Of a stretch of DNA of 64,000 nt, positions 9,750 through 18,210 are shown piece by piece (positions within the stretch are counted from its first letter, which is position 1; each line of letters starts with the position of its first letter). The stretch is from positions 868,001-932,000 of the forward strand of contig NZ_JACHJG010000001.1 in NCBI RefSeq assembly GCF_014203545.1. Reading direction: 5' to 3'. Both the position numbers and the translations under genes were made by a program. Source of the stretch: Streptomyces netropsis (lineage in GTDB: Bacteria > Actinomycetota > Actinomycetes > Streptomycetales > Streptomycetaceae). Below the pieces are notes generated by a model. It was given only the letters and a program-made list of their open reading frames with translations. It did no database searches and was not told the DNA's origin.

Positions 9750-10418
9750 GTGAGCGCAGCCGTTCCCCACCCCCGCCCCGTATCCCAGCCCGCCCCGCGC
9801 ACCGGCAGCGGCGCCAGACGCAGCGTCGGCGTCGCCCTGCTCTTCGGCGCGCTCGGCGCCGCGCTCGTCCTGCTCTCCGGCGGCCGCACCTGGGCCGAGG
9901 GCACCGCCGCCGTGGCCCAGGGCAGCGTCGTCCGGCAGGCCAGCGGCCAGGACGTCAGCGGCCTGCCCGGCGCGCTGGCCATCGTCGGCCTCGCCGCGCT
10001 GGTCGCCGTCTTCGCCGTACGCGGCGCCGGCCGGATCGCCGTCGCCGCGCTGCTCGCCCTGAGCGGCGCCGGCGTGATCGCGGGCGCCTTCGGCGGTGTC
10101 TCCGACACCGCCGCCCTGGAGGAGAAGGCCAGCAAGGTCGGCGGCCTCACCGACGGCGCCATCGAGAACGTCACCCACACCGCCTGGCCGTGGGTCGCCC
10201 TCGTCGGCGGCGTGCTGCTGCTCCTCGCCGGACTGCTCGCCCTGCGCTACGGCCGCCACTGGCCCGCCATGTCCGGCCGCTACGAGCGCGACGGCACCCC
10301 CCGCCCGCGCCGCGCCCGCACCGCCCCCGACCCGGACCGCCCCGAGGAGCTGTGGAAGGCCCTCGACCGCGGCGAGGACCCCACCGGCGAAACCACCGGG
10401 GACACCCCCCGGACGTAG
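9750..10418 (+). CDS. Trp biosynthesis-associated membrane protein (TIGR02234 type)
   Basis: This 222-residue protein has four hydrophobic segments (about residues 24-45, 72-90, 93-112 and 147-168) and a charged Arg/Pro tail. A protein of this type is found beside trp genes across Streptomyces and is catalogued as a trp-operon conserved hypothetical. Its role is unknown. The start chosen is GTG 9750 after a GGGGG stretch. GTG 9741 in the same frame is the alternative. It lies between trpE and trpC on the same strand. Confidence 0.85.
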   Translation: MSAAVPHPRPVSQPAPRTGSGARRSVGVALLFGALGAALVLLSGGRTWAEGTAAVAQGSVVRQASGQDVSGLPGALAIVGLAALVAVFAVRGAGRIAVAALLALSGAGVIAGAFGGVSDTAALEEKASKVGGLTDGAIENVTHTAWPWVALVGGVLLLLAGLLALRYGRHWPAMSGRYERDGTPRPRRARTAPDPDRPEELWKALDRGEDPTGETTGDTPRT

Positions 10419-10530
10419 CCGGGAAAGACACGCCCACCCCAGCTCAAGGCAGCCCCGGCCGTCGGGGACAATGGCATCGAGCGTTCTCTCTGCGCCCGCA
10501 GGCGCGATACAGCAACGAGGAGTCATACTC

Positions 10531-10767
10531 ATGTCGGGTAGCAGCCACGGACACACTCCGGCCGCCTGGACCGGTGTCACCATCGCCTTCATCGGCTTCT
10601 GCATCTCCGGCGCGTTCACGGTGATGGCCAAGCCGATGGGCTTCTGGGCCGGAATGGTCGTGATCGCCCTCGGTGGCGTCGTCGGCATGGGCATGCGGGC
10701 CGCGGGCCTGGGCCAGGCCCCCAAGCGCCCCGCCCGTGCGCAGTCGCACGCGCAGACGCAGGGCTGA
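10531..10767 (+). CDS. HGxxPAAW family small membrane protein
   Basis: This 78-residue protein carries the motif HGHTPAAW near its N-terminus, followed by two hydrophobic helices and a basic tail. The motif defines a small actinobacterial family found in trp loci. The function is not known. ATG 10531 follows GAGGAG with good spacing (10517-10522), so the start is well supported. A longer reading in the same frame from 10096 would overlap the preceding gene and is rejected. Confidence 0.88.
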   Translation: MSGSSHGHTPAAWTGVTIAFIGFCISGAFTVMAKPMGFWAGMVVIALGGVVGMGMRAAGLGQAPKRPARAQSHAQTQG

Positions 10768-10916
10768 CCCTCCGCACTTCGCGAACACCCACTCGCCGCC
10801 GCCCGGCACACCACGGGCGGCACCGCGGGCGCACATGGCGCGGCCCGGGCCCGTACGGCTGTATGTACGCGGGCCCTGAGCTGCGCCTTCGTCGTTCCCG
10901 GGGGAGACTCGACGGT

Positions 10917-11381
10917 GTGAGGGACCACGCGAGCCGTCCTCGGGATGCCGGGGCCCCCGGCGGCACCACCGCCCCGCCCGAGCCCCTGGCGCACCGCCTC
11001 GCCGCCCCGCTCGGCGTCGCGGCGGCGCTTGCCACGGCCGCCGGCTACGTCGGCGCCGTGGACCCCAACGAGCCCGGCCACTACCCGGTCTGCCCGCTGC
11101 TGCACCACACCGGGCTGTACTGCCCCGGCTGCGGCGGGCTGCGCGGCGTCCACGCCCTCGCCCACGGCGATCTGACCACCGCGCTCGGCGCGAACGCCCT
11201 GGCCGTCGCCGGCTACGCGGCCTTCGCCGTGTTCTGGGCCGTGTGGCTGGCCAGGGCCCTGCGGGCGGTTCCCGCCGGGCCCGTACGGACCCGCCCCGGT
11301 CACTGGTGGGCGCTGGGCGGTGTCGTCCTCGTCTTCACCGTCGTACGGAACCTGCCGTTCGGGTCGGCTCTGATCCCATGA
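10917..11381 (+). CDS. DUF2752 domain membrane protein
   Basis: This 154-residue protein has the DUF2752 core: CPLLHHTGLYCPGCGGLRG with its CPxCG motif, then ALAHGDLTTALGANALA and two to three hydrophobic helices. The cysteines could bind a metal. The function of DUF2752 is not established. GTG 10917 is preceded by GGGGGAG, which favours it over the in-frame ATG at 10863. The gene is conserved upstream of trpC in Streptomyces. Its TGA at 11379-11381 overlaps a possible ATG at 11378. Confidence 0.85.
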   Translation: MRDHASRPRDAGAPGGTTAPPEPLAHRLAAPLGVAAALATAAGYVGAVDPNEPGHYPVCPLLHHTGLYCPGCGGLRGVHALAHGDLTTALGANALAVAGYAAFAVFWAVWLARALRAVPAGPVRTRPGHWWALGGVVLVFTVVRNLPFGSALIP

Positions 11382-11513
11382 ATGTCCACCTGGCGGGACC
11401 TGCGTCAACCGGATGCGGGACCTTCGCCCTACGGCAAGTACCATCGCAAGTCCTGGTGGGGTGATTTCCAGCCGCCAGCCCAGACCATCCGAGTCCGGAA
11501 GGGGGCCGCTCGC

Positions 11514-12323
11514 GTGAGTGTGCTCGACGAGATCATCGACGGTGTCCGTGCCGACCTCGCGGAGCGGCAGGCGCGCGTCACCCTCGACGAGCTCAAGCAG
11601 CGGGCCGCCAAGGCCCCGCAGGCCAAGGACGGCGTCGCGGCCCTCAAGGGCGAGAACGTCACCGTCATCTGCGAGGTCAAGCGCTCCAGCCCCTCCAAGG
11701 GCGCGCTCGCCGCGATCGCCGACCCCGCCGGACTCGCCGCGGACTACGAGGCGGGCGGCGCGGCCGTCATCAGCGTGCTGACCGAGCAGCGCCGCTTCGG
11801 CGGCTCGCTCGCCGATCTGGAGGCCGTCCGGGCCCGGGTCGACATCCCCGTCCTGCGCAAGGACTTCATCGTCACCGCCTACCAGCTGTGGGAGGCCCGC
11901 GCGTACGGGGCCGACCTGGCCCTTCTGATCGTCGCCGCCCTCGAGCAGGAGGCCCTGGTCTCCCTCATCGAGCGGGCCGAGTCGATCGGCCTCACCCCGC
12001 TGGTCGAGGTGCACGACGAGGAAGAGGTCCAGCGCGCGGTCGACGCCGGCGCCCGGATCATCGGCGTCAACGCCCGCAACCTCAAGACCCTCGAGGTCGA
12101 CCGCGATAACTTCGCCCGCGTCGCGCCCGAGATCCCGGACCACATCGTCAAGATCGCCGAGTCCGGGGTGCGCGGCCCGCACGACCTCATCGCCTACGCC
12201 AACGAAGGCGCCGACGCGGTGCTCGTCGGCGAGTCCCTGGTCACCGGCCGTGACCCGCGCGGCGCGGTCGCCGACCTCGTCGCCGCCGGCGCGCACCCCG
12301 CCCTGCGGCACGGCAGGGGCTGA
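11514..12323 (+). CDS. trpC: Indole-3-glycerol phosphate synthase (housekeeping copy)
   Basis: This 269-residue (beta-alpha)8 barrel converts CdRP to indole-3-glycerol phosphate. Signatures are [13 protein letters not shown] (catalytic Lys), [30 protein letters not shown] and [12 protein letters not shown] 11514 follows GGAAGGGGG, a strong ribosome site. The same frame stays open upstream to an ATG at 11382, which would add 44 residues including a Trp-Trp pair (see findings). A second, diverged IGP synthase is encoded at 56978, so this is the primary copy of the trpC-trpM-trpB-trpA unit. Confidence 0.96.
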   Translation: MSVLDEIIDGVRADLAERQARVTLDELKQRAAKAPQAKDGVAALKGENVTVICEVKRSSPSKGALAAIADPAGLAADYEAGGAAVISVLTEQRRFGGSLADLEAVRARVDIPVLRKDFIVTAYQLWEARAYGADLALLIVAALEQEALVSLIERAESIGLTPLVEVHDEEEVQRAVDAGARIIGVNARNLKTLEVDRDNFARVAPEIPDHIVKIAESGVRGPHDLIAYANEGADAVLVGESLVTGRDPRGAVADLVAAGAHPALRHGRG

Positions 12324-12385
12324 CCCCTCCCATGATCCGCCGCCGCAGCCGTCCGGGGCCGAGCACGCACTCGGCCCCCGTCGGC

Positions 12386-12571
12386 ATGGCGGCGTACGCG
12401 CGACTCGCCCGCGGCTGCCGCCCCCGCGGCTGCCGCGCGCCCGCCCGCCGGGTCCACGGCCGCCGGGTGCGCTACCACATCGGCTGTGAGCCGGGTCAGA
12501 TCAACGGCATGCGATGGCGTCGCCCCACGATGCGCACGACGACGGACCGCACCCACCGCGCCACGGCCTAG
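12386..12571 (+). CDS. trpM: Tryptophan biosynthesis modulator TrpM (TrpX)
   Basis: This 61-residue, very basic protein (many Arg; cysteines in RGCRPRGCRAP) sits between trpC and trpB. Position, size and composition match TrpM/TrpX of the S. coelicolor trpCXBA operon, a small protein reported to modulate tryptophan synthesis and differentiation. ATG 12386 gives 61 residues, near the about 63 I recall for S. coelicolor. An in-frame ATG at 12332 would give 79. The last base of the TAG stop is the first base of the MITE-like element at 12571. Confidence 0.75.
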   Translation: MAAYARLARGCRPRGCRAPARRVHGRRVRYHIGCEPGQINGMRWRRPTMRTTTDRTHRATA

Positions 12572-12771
12572 GGTGTGTCCGCGAAGTCGCGCCTGGCCCG
12601 CGACGCCTGGCACTGGGGGCACCTCCCAGCGGTAGCTGGGGGAGCTCGCTGCGTTGTCGGGCTCGCCCGAGTACGCCCAGTACGAGGGCGACCCTCCGCC
12701 TTGCGATCGCACGCACCAGACGCCGCCGGCCACGCCCTTCGGGCGTACGCCGCGACTTCACGGACACACCC
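12571..12771. mobile_element. MITE-like element with 21-bp terminal inverted repeats
   Basis: A 201-bp non-coding segment is bounded by 12571-12591 (begins GGGTGTGTCCGCGAAGTCGC) and 12751-12771, which are reverse complements at 20 of 21 positions. Inside, near 12615-12650, is a CCCAGCGGTAGCTGGG-type hairpin. It has no transposase frame. It fills most of the trpM-trpB gap and begins on the trpM stop codon. No clear target-site duplication is visible. It is probably mobilised in trans by an IS transposase, if still mobile. Confidence 0.7.
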
Positions 12772-12877
12772 TGCCGCGCGCGGAAGTCGCGGTCGGCGGT
12801 CGTCCTCTCCGCATAGCGTGATGCCCGTCCATCGAGACCTAGCGGGGCCCGCGGGCCCCGACTGAGGAGTACGTCGG

Positions 12878-14122
12878 ATGTCGTCTGACTTCTTCATCCC
12901 GGACCCGGAGGGTCACATCCCGAGCCCCGAGGGCTACTTCGGCGCCTTCGGTGGCAAATTCATCCCCGAGGCGCTCGTCGCCGCCGTCGACGAGGTCGCC
13001 GCGGAGTACGAGAAGGCGAAGGCGGACCCCGCCTTCGCGGCCGAGCTCAACGAACTGATGGTCAATTACACCGGTCGGCCGAGCGCCCTGACCGAGGTGG
13101 CGCGCTTCGCCGAACACGCGGGCGGCGCCCGGGTGTTCCTCAAGCGCGAGGACCTCAACCACACCGGCTCCCACAAGATCAACAATGTGCTGGGCCAGGC
13201 GCTGCTCACCAAGCGCATGGGCAAGACCCGCGTCATCGCCGAGACCGGCGCCGGACAGCACGGCGTTGCCACCGCGACCGCCTGCGCGCTCTTCGGCCTG
13301 GAATGCACCATCTACATGGGCGAGGTCGACACCGAGCGCCAGGCGCTCAACGTCGCCCGGATGCGGATGCTCGGCGCCGAGGTCATCGCGGTGAAGTCCG
13401 GCAGCCGCACCCTCAAGGACGCCATCAACGAGGCGTTCCGCGACTGGGTCGCCAACGTCGACCGCACCCACTACCTCTTCGGCACCGTCGCCGGCCCGCA
13501 CCCCTTCCCGGCGCTGGTGCGCGACTTCCACCGGGTCATCGGCGTCGAGGCGCGCCGCCAGATCCTCGAGCGGACGGGCCGCCTCCCGGACGCCGCCGTG
13601 GCGTGCGTCGGCGGCGGGTCCAACGCCATCGGCCTCTTCCACGCCTTCCTGCCCGACACCGGTGTCCGGCTGATCGGCTGCGAGCCGGGCGGACACGGCG
13701 TGGACAGCGGCGAGCACGCGGCCACCCTCACCGCCGGCACCCCCGGCATCCTGCACGGCTCCCGCAGCTACGTCCTCCAGGACGAGGACGGCCAGATCAC
13801 CGAGCCGTACTCGATCTCCGCCGGGCTCGACTACCCCGGCATCGGCCCGGAGCACTCGTACCTCAAGGACCTCGGCCGCGCCGAGTACCGCGCCGTCACC
13901 GACGACGAGGCCATGCAGGCGATGCGGCTGCTGTCGCGCACCGAGGGCATCATCCCCGCGATCGAGAGCGCCCACGCGCTCGCGGGCGCCCTCGACCTCG
14001 GCAAGGAGCTCGGCCCGGACGGCCTCGTCCTGGTCAACCTCTCCGGGCGCGGCGACAAGGACATGGACACCGCCGCGCGCTACTTCGGGCTGTACGACAA
14101 CGACGCTGCGGGGGCGAAGTGA
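12878..14122 (+). CDS. trpB: Tryptophan synthase beta chain
   Basis: This 414-residue fold-type II PLP enzyme condenses indole with serine. The PLP lysine is Lys100 in [10 protein letters not shown], with the catalytic loop ETGAGQHG, the phosphate cup GGGSNAIG and the C-terminal NLSGRGDKD motif. ATG 12878 follows TGAGGAG. The 306-bp gap from trpM is occupied largely by the MITE-like element. The stop overlaps the trpA ATG (GTGATG), the usual coupling for two subunits of a complex. No catalytic residue is missing. Confidence 0.98.
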   Translation: MSSDFFIPDPEGHIPSPEGYFGAFGGKFIPEALVAAVDEVAAEYEKAKADPAFAAELNELMVNYTGRPSALTEVARFAEHAGGARVFLKREDLNHTGSHKINNVLGQALLTKRMGKTRVIAETGAGQHGVATATACALFGLECTIYMGEVDTERQALNVARMRMLGAEVIAVKSGSRTLKDAINEAFRDWVANVDRTHYLFGTVAGPHPFPALVRDFHRVIGVEARRQILERTGRLPDAAVACVGGGSNAIGLFHAFLPDTGVRLIGCEPGGHGVDSGEHAATLTAGTPGILHGSRSYVLQDEDGQITEPYSISAGLDYPGIGPEHSYLKDLGRAEYRAVTDDEAMQAMRLLSRTEGIIPAIESAHALAGALDLGKELGPDGLVLVNLSGRGDKDMDTAARYFGLYDNDAAGAK

Positions 14123-14937
14123 TGGCGGGCAACATCGAACTGCTCAGCTCCGTACTGGCCACGGCCAAGGCCGAGGGGCGCGCCGCGCTCGTCGGCTACC
14201 TCCCGGCCGGCTTCCCGACCGTGGACGACGGCGTACGGGCCGTCACCGCCATGGTCGAGGGCGGCTGTGACGTCGTCGAGGTCGGGCTGCCGCACAGCGA
14301 CCCGGTCCTGGACGGCCCGGTCATCCAGACCGCCGACGACATCGCCCTGCGCGGCGGCGTCAAGATCGTCGATGTGATCCGCACGGTCCGCGAGGCCCAC
14401 GCCGCGACGGGCGCCCCGGTGCTCTGCATGACCTACTGGAACCCCGTCGACGCCTACGGGGTCGAGCGGTTCGCCGCCGATCTCGCCGAGGCCGGGGGAG
14501 CGGGCTGCATCCTGCCGGACCTGCCGGTCGAGGAGTCCGAGGTGTGGCGCAAGGCCGCCGAACAGCACGGCCTGGCCACCGTGTTCGTCGTCGCGCCCAG
14601 CAGCCGCGACGAGCGGCTCGCCAAGATCACGGCAGCGGGCAGCGGCTTCGTCTACGCGGCCTCGCTGATGGGCGTCACCGGCACCCGTGAGTCCGTCGGG
14701 CAGGAGGCCCAGGATCTGGTGCGGCGCACGCGGGCGGTCACCGAGCTGCCGGTCTGCGTCGGACTCGGCGTCTCCAACGCCCGGCAGGCCGAGCAGGTCG
14801 CCCAGTTCGCCGACGGCGTCATCGTCGGATCGGCCTTCGTGAAGCGGCTGTTGGACGCTCCCGACCTGGAGACGGGCCTGGCCGGAGTACGCGCACTGGC
14901 GGGTGAACTCGCCGCGGGCGTCGCCAAGCGCGCGTAA
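14122..14937 (+). CDS. trpA: Tryptophan synthase alpha chain
   Basis: This 271-residue (beta-alpha)8 barrel cleaves indole-3-glycerol phosphate to indole and G3P and channels indole to TrpB. The catalytic acids are Glu53 (VVEVGLPHSDP) and Asp64 (VLDGP). The phosphate loop GLGVSNARQ and GSAFVKRL near the C-terminus are normal. The ATG overlaps the trpB stop. The gene ends the trpCMBA unit and is followed by a strong GC hairpin. Confidence 0.97.
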   Translation: MAGNIELLSSVLATAKAEGRAALVGYLPAGFPTVDDGVRAVTAMVEGGCDVVEVGLPHSDPVLDGPVIQTADDIALRGGVKIVDVIRTVREAHAATGAPVLCMTYWNPVDAYGVERFAADLAEAGGAGCILPDLPVEESEVWRKAAEQHGLATVFVVAPSSRDERLAKITAAGSGFVYAASLMGVTGTRESVGQEAQDLVRRTRAVTELPVCVGLGVSNARQAEQVAQFADGVIVGSAFVKRLLDAPDLETGLAGVRALAGELAAGVAKRA

Positions 14938-14958
14938 TCCGTTTGAAGGAAAACGCGG

Positions 14959-14986
14959 CCGGGGGCGCGCATGGGCGCGCCCCCGG
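14959..14986 (+). terminator. Hairpin terminator after trpA
   Basis: A perfect 12-bp stem (CCGGGGGCGCGC at 14959-14970 and its complement at 14975-14986) closes a four-base loop ATGG, 21 bases after the trpA stop. Confidence 0.75.
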
Positions 14987-15002
14987 TTCGTTGTAGCGGG
15001 AT

Positions 15003-15782
15003 GTGAGCCAGAAGAACAGCGACGGAAAGCGCAGCGCCCGCGAGCGGCTGCAGGAACAGCGTCAGAGGGAGGAGTCCCGCGCCAAGCGCAAGCGGGCCCT
15101 GATCGCGGGGGCCGTGGTCGTGGGCGTCCTGGGAATCGCGGCCGGGGTCGGCGTTCTGGTGGCGGGCGCCGGCAAGGACAAGAAGGAGAGCGCCGGGCCG
15201 CTCGTCCACCCGCAGGGCGCGATGGGCAAGGACGCCGTCACCATCCCGGTCGGCAAGCCCGCCTCCAAGGCCACCCTCAGCGTCTACGAGGACTTCCGCT
15301 GCCCCGGCTGCGCCCAGTTCGAGAACGCCTTCCGCGACACGATCCACGCCCTGGAGGCCAAGGGCCAGCTGAAGACCGAGTATCACCTCGTCACACTGAT
15401 CGACAACAACCTCGGCGGCACCGGCTCGCTCAATGCGGCGAACGCGGCGGCGTGCGCGCAGGACGTGGGCAAGTTCTCCGCCTACCACGACCTGCTCTAC
15501 AAGAACCAGCCGGCGGAGACCGACGACGCCTTCGGCAAGAAGGCGCGCCTGCTGGAGCTGGCCGGCCAGGTCCCGGGCCTGGACACCCCGGCGTTCCGTA
15601 CGTGTGTGAACGAGGGCACCCACGACAGCTGGGTGAAGAAGTCCCACGAGGCCTTCGGCAAGTCCGCCTACCACGCCACCCCGACCGTCCTCCTCGACGG
15701 CAAGAGCATCTACGGCGACCAGGCCAACCCGCTCACCCCCGAGAAGCTGCGGCAGATGGTCGCGGGGGCGGCCAAGAACTGA
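15003..15782 (+). CDS. Membrane-anchored thioredoxin/DsbA-like protein
   Basis: This 259-residue protein has a charged N-terminus, one transmembrane helix (about residues 31-55) and an extracytoplasmic thioredoxin-fold domain with the redox motif YEDFRCPGCAQFENAF (CPGC). The later YHATPTVLLDGK contains the cis-proline. It resembles DsbA-family disulfide oxidoreductases of actinobacteria, acting on exported proteins. The GTG start at 15003 is the likely start because MSQKNSDGKRSARERL is typical for this family. It lies between trpA and lgt. Confidence 0.9.
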   Translation: MSQKNSDGKRSARERLQEQRQREESRAKRKRALIAGAVVVGVLGIAAGVGVLVAGAGKDKKESAGPLVHPQGAMGKDAVTIPVGKPASKATLSVYEDFRCPGCAQFENAFRDTIHALEAKGQLKTEYHLVTLIDNNLGGTGSLNAANAAACAQDVGKFSAYHDLLYKNQPAETDDAFGKKARLLELAGQVPGLDTPAFRTCVNEGTHDSWVKKSHEAFGKSAYHATPTVLLDGKSIYGDQANPLTPEKLRQMVAGAAKN

Positions 15783-15911
15783 GACCCCCAGGGGCCGCTG
15801 CCGACGGCGCGACGGCCCCTGTGACGCCCGGCGGCCGGAGGGCCGTTACGCAGCCGTTGCGCCGGGTGGGTTGCCGTGGCCGCGTCCCGGCAAGGTAGCG
15901 TCGGTGCTGCC

Positions 15912-16955
15912 ATGGACATCGCTTACATTCCCAGCCCGTCGACCGGTGTGATCCACCTCGGACCGGTCCCGCTGCGCGGCTATGCCTTCTGCATCATCAT
16001 CGGCGTCTTCGTCGCCGTCTGGCTCGGCAACCGGCGCTGGATCGCGCGCGGTGGGCGGACCGGGACGGTCGCCGACATCGCCGTGTGGGCGGTGCCCTTC
16101 GGGCTCGTCGGCGGCCGCCTCTATCACGTGATCACCGACTACGAGCTGTACTTCGGTGAGGGGCGGGACTGGGTCAACGCCTTCAAGATCTGGGAGGGCG
16201 GGCTCGGCATCTGGGGTGCCGTCGCGCTCGGCGCGGTGGGCGCCTGGATCGGCTGCCGACGCCGCGGGATCCCGCTCCCGGCCTGGGCGGACGCGCTGGC
16301 GCCCGGCCTCGCGGTGGCGCAGGCCATCGGCCGCTGGGGCAACTGGTTCAACCAGGAGCTCTACGGCAAGGCCACGGACCTGCCGTGGGCACTGAAGATC
16401 GACGCGGACCCCGGGATCGGGCGGATCGCGGGGACGTACCACCCGACGTTCCTGTACGAGTCGCTGTGGTGCCTCGGCGTCGCGGCGCTGGTCATCTGGG
16501 CGGACCGCCGGTTCACGCTCGGCCACGGCCGGGCCTTCGCCCTGTACGTCGCGGCGTACACGGTGGGCCGCTTCTGGATCGAGTACCTGCGCGTCGACGA
16601 CGCCCACCACCTGCTGGGCCTGCGGCTCAACGGCTGGACCTCGATCGTCGTGTTCCTCGCCGCGATCGTCTACATGATCGTCTCCGCGAAGCTCCGGCCC
16701 GGCCGGGAGACCGTGGTGGAGCCCGCGGCCGCCGAGGACGGCCCCGAGCCCACGCCCGGCGACAAGGCGGGGACGGCGCAGAGCGCCGCCGGGAAGCCGG
16801 CCGCGAAGCCGGTCAAGGAGCTGCCGCGCAAGCCGGTCAAGAAGCCCGGCGAGAAGCCGGCGGACACCCCGTCCGGCCCGGCGGACCCCGCCAAGGGCGC
16901 CGGCACGGCCGCCGGTTCCGACGCGTCGGCCGACAAGCCGGGCAAGAAGCTCTGA
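15912..16955 (+). CDS. lgt: Prolipoprotein diacylglyceryl transferase
   Basis: This 347-residue polytopic membrane enzyme transfers diacylglycerol to the lipobox cysteine of prolipoproteins. The Lgt signature IGRWGNWFNQELYG and the later HPTFLYESLW and GRFWIEYLRVD stretches are present across about seven helices. After residue 270 comes a long Lys/Pro/Ala-rich cytoplasmic tail, as in other Streptomyces Lgt proteins. ATG 15912 is favoured over an in-frame ATG at 15876. A TAGCGT at 15896-15901 sits about ten bases before the ATG, so the mRNA may be leaderless. Confidence 0.95.
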   Translation: MDIAYIPSPSTGVIHLGPVPLRGYAFCIIIGVFVAVWLGNRRWIARGGRTGTVADIAVWAVPFGLVGGRLYHVITDYELYFGEGRDWVNAFKIWEGGLGIWGAVALGAVGAWIGCRRRGIPLPAWADALAPGLAVAQAIGRWGNWFNQELYGKATDLPWALKIDADPGIGRIAGTYHPTFLYESLWCLGVAALVIWADRRFTLGHGRAFALYVAAYTVGRFWIEYLRVDDAHHLLGLRLNGWTSIVVFLAAIVYMIVSAKLRPGRETVVEPAAAEDGPEPTPGDKAGTAQSAAGKPAAKPVKELPRKPVKKPGEKPADTPSGPADPAKGAGTAAGSDASADKPGKKL

Positions 16956-16972
16956 CCCGAGACGTCGTCACC

Positions 16973-17013
16973 CCCGAGGGCCGCCGGACCGCCAAGGTCC
17001 GGCGGCCCTCGGG
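16973..17013 (+). terminator. Hairpin terminator after lgt
   Basis: A perfect 18-bp stem (16973-16990 with 16996-17013) around a five-base loop GCCAA lies 17 bases after the lgt stop. Confidence 0.85.
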
Positions 17014-17064
17014 CATTTCCGGGGGAATTTTTCCGGGCCTCCCGCGTTTGTGCAGGTCAGAGAG

Positions 17065-17083
17065 GTAAGTTCGGCCTTCCTTG
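17065..17083. promoter_or_regulatory. Weak iron-box-like sequence upstream of VIT1-family gene
   Basis: GTAAGTTCGGCCTTCCTTG matches the DmdR/IdeR consensus TTAGGTTAGGCTAACCTAA at 11 of 19 positions and lies about 90 bases before an iron/manganese transporter gene. The match is modest and may be chance. Confidence 0.25.
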
Positions 17084-17171
17084 CTAGCGGATCACCGCAA
17101 TTCGTGCGTACCTTCGACTCATTGAGGGGCGGGCGGCAGGCCCACCCCTGGGGAAGGGAGCACGAGCGAAG

Positions 17172-17903
17172 ATGTCTGTCCTCGATACGGCTGAGGCACC
17201 GCACATAGCGCACCGAGACAACCACACGCACCGCGATGTGAACGGCGGCTGGCTGCGACCCGCGGTCTTCGGGGCCATGGACGGACTGGTCTCCAACGTG
17301 GCCCTCATGACGGGCGTCGCGGGCGGTTCCGCGTCTTCGCAGACGATCGTGATCACCGGGCTGGCCGGGCTCGCGGCCGGTGCCTTCTCCATGGCGGCCG
17401 GTGAGTACACCTCGGTCGCCTCCCAGCGCGAGCTGGTGCTGGCCGAGCTGGACGTGGAGCGGCGCGAGCTGCGCAAGCACCCCGCCGACGAGCTCCAGGA
17501 GCTCGCCGCGCTGTACGAGTCCCGCGGCGTCGAGCCCCACCTCGCACGGGAGGTCGCCCGGCAGCTGTCCGCCGACCCCGAGCAGGCGCTGGAGATCCAC
17601 GCGCGCGAGGAGCTCGGCATCGACCCCTCCGACCTGCCGTCGCCGACGGTCGCCGCGGTCTCGTCCTTCGGCTCGTTCGCCCTGGGCGCCCTGCTGCCCG
17701 TGCTGCCGTATCTGCTGGGCGCCACCCAGCTGTGGCCCGCGGTGCTGCTCGCCCTGCTGGGACTGTTCGCGTGCGGTGCCGTGGTGGCGCGGGTGACGGC
17801 GCGGTCGTGGTGGTTCAGCGGGCTGCGCCAGCTGCTGCTGGGCGGAGCCGCGGCGGGTGTGACGTACGTCCTGGGTATTGCCTTCGGCGCCACCTTGGGG
17901 TGA
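17172..17903 (+). CDS. VIT1/CCC1 family iron/manganese transporter
   Basis: This 243-residue membrane protein has the VIT1/CCC1 layout. A first helix begins LRPAVFGAMDGLVSNVALM, a second (GLAGLAAGAFSMAAGEYTSVASQRE) carries the family glutamate, a charged cytoplasmic loop spans about residues 85-150, and three C-terminal helices follow. The family moves Fe2+ or Mn2+ out of the cytosol. ATG 17172 is preceded by GGGAAGGGAGCACGAGCGAAG. It stands alone between lgt and gltB. Confidence 0.9.
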   Translation: MSVLDTAEAPHIAHRDNHTHRDVNGGWLRPAVFGAMDGLVSNVALMTGVAGGSASSQTIVITGLAGLAAGAFSMAAGEYTSVASQRELVLAELDVERRELRKHPADELQELAALYESRGVEPHLAREVARQLSADPEQALEIHAREELGIDPSDLPSPTVAAVSSFGSFALGALLPVLPYLLGATQLWPAVLLALLGLFACGAVVARVTARSWWFSGLRQLLLGGAAAGVTYVLGIAFGATLG

Positions 17904-17923
17904 TGCTTTATGCGCGCAGCCGC

Positions 17924-17950
17924 ATAACATGCAGGTAACCCCGCTGTTTC
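17924..17950. promoter_or_regulatory. Possible GlnR-type site upstream of gltB
   Basis: The 307-bp gap between the transporter gene and gltB contains ATAAC-N6-GTAAC (17924-17928 and 17935-17939) followed after six bases by GTTTC. Actinobacterial GlnR sites are GTnAC/GAAAC half-sites spaced by six bases, so the spacing fits although the first half-site is imperfect. It is about 260 bases before the gltB start. The rest of the gap shows a possible further half-site TGTAAC near 18129 and nothing else recognisable. Confidence 0.35.
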
Positions 17951-18210
17951 AAGTCCGCGCGGTCCGGGCATAGACCGGAAGCGCCGCAGGCAATGTCGCC
18001 ACCGGCTGCACAGACGTCCGGTACGAGCCGGGCCGGGCGCTCCCACCACTCCAGGGATGCCCCGCCTCGCGCACACGGTGTCCACATGCTGGAATGAAGT
18101 AGCCCGCCTTTCGAGAAGCGGGTCATCCTGTAACCTGCACCAAATTCTTTCGCAGAGGGCCAACGTCGTCCCTCGGCACCACAAATGCCATGACGACGAC
18201 GGGAGAGCCG

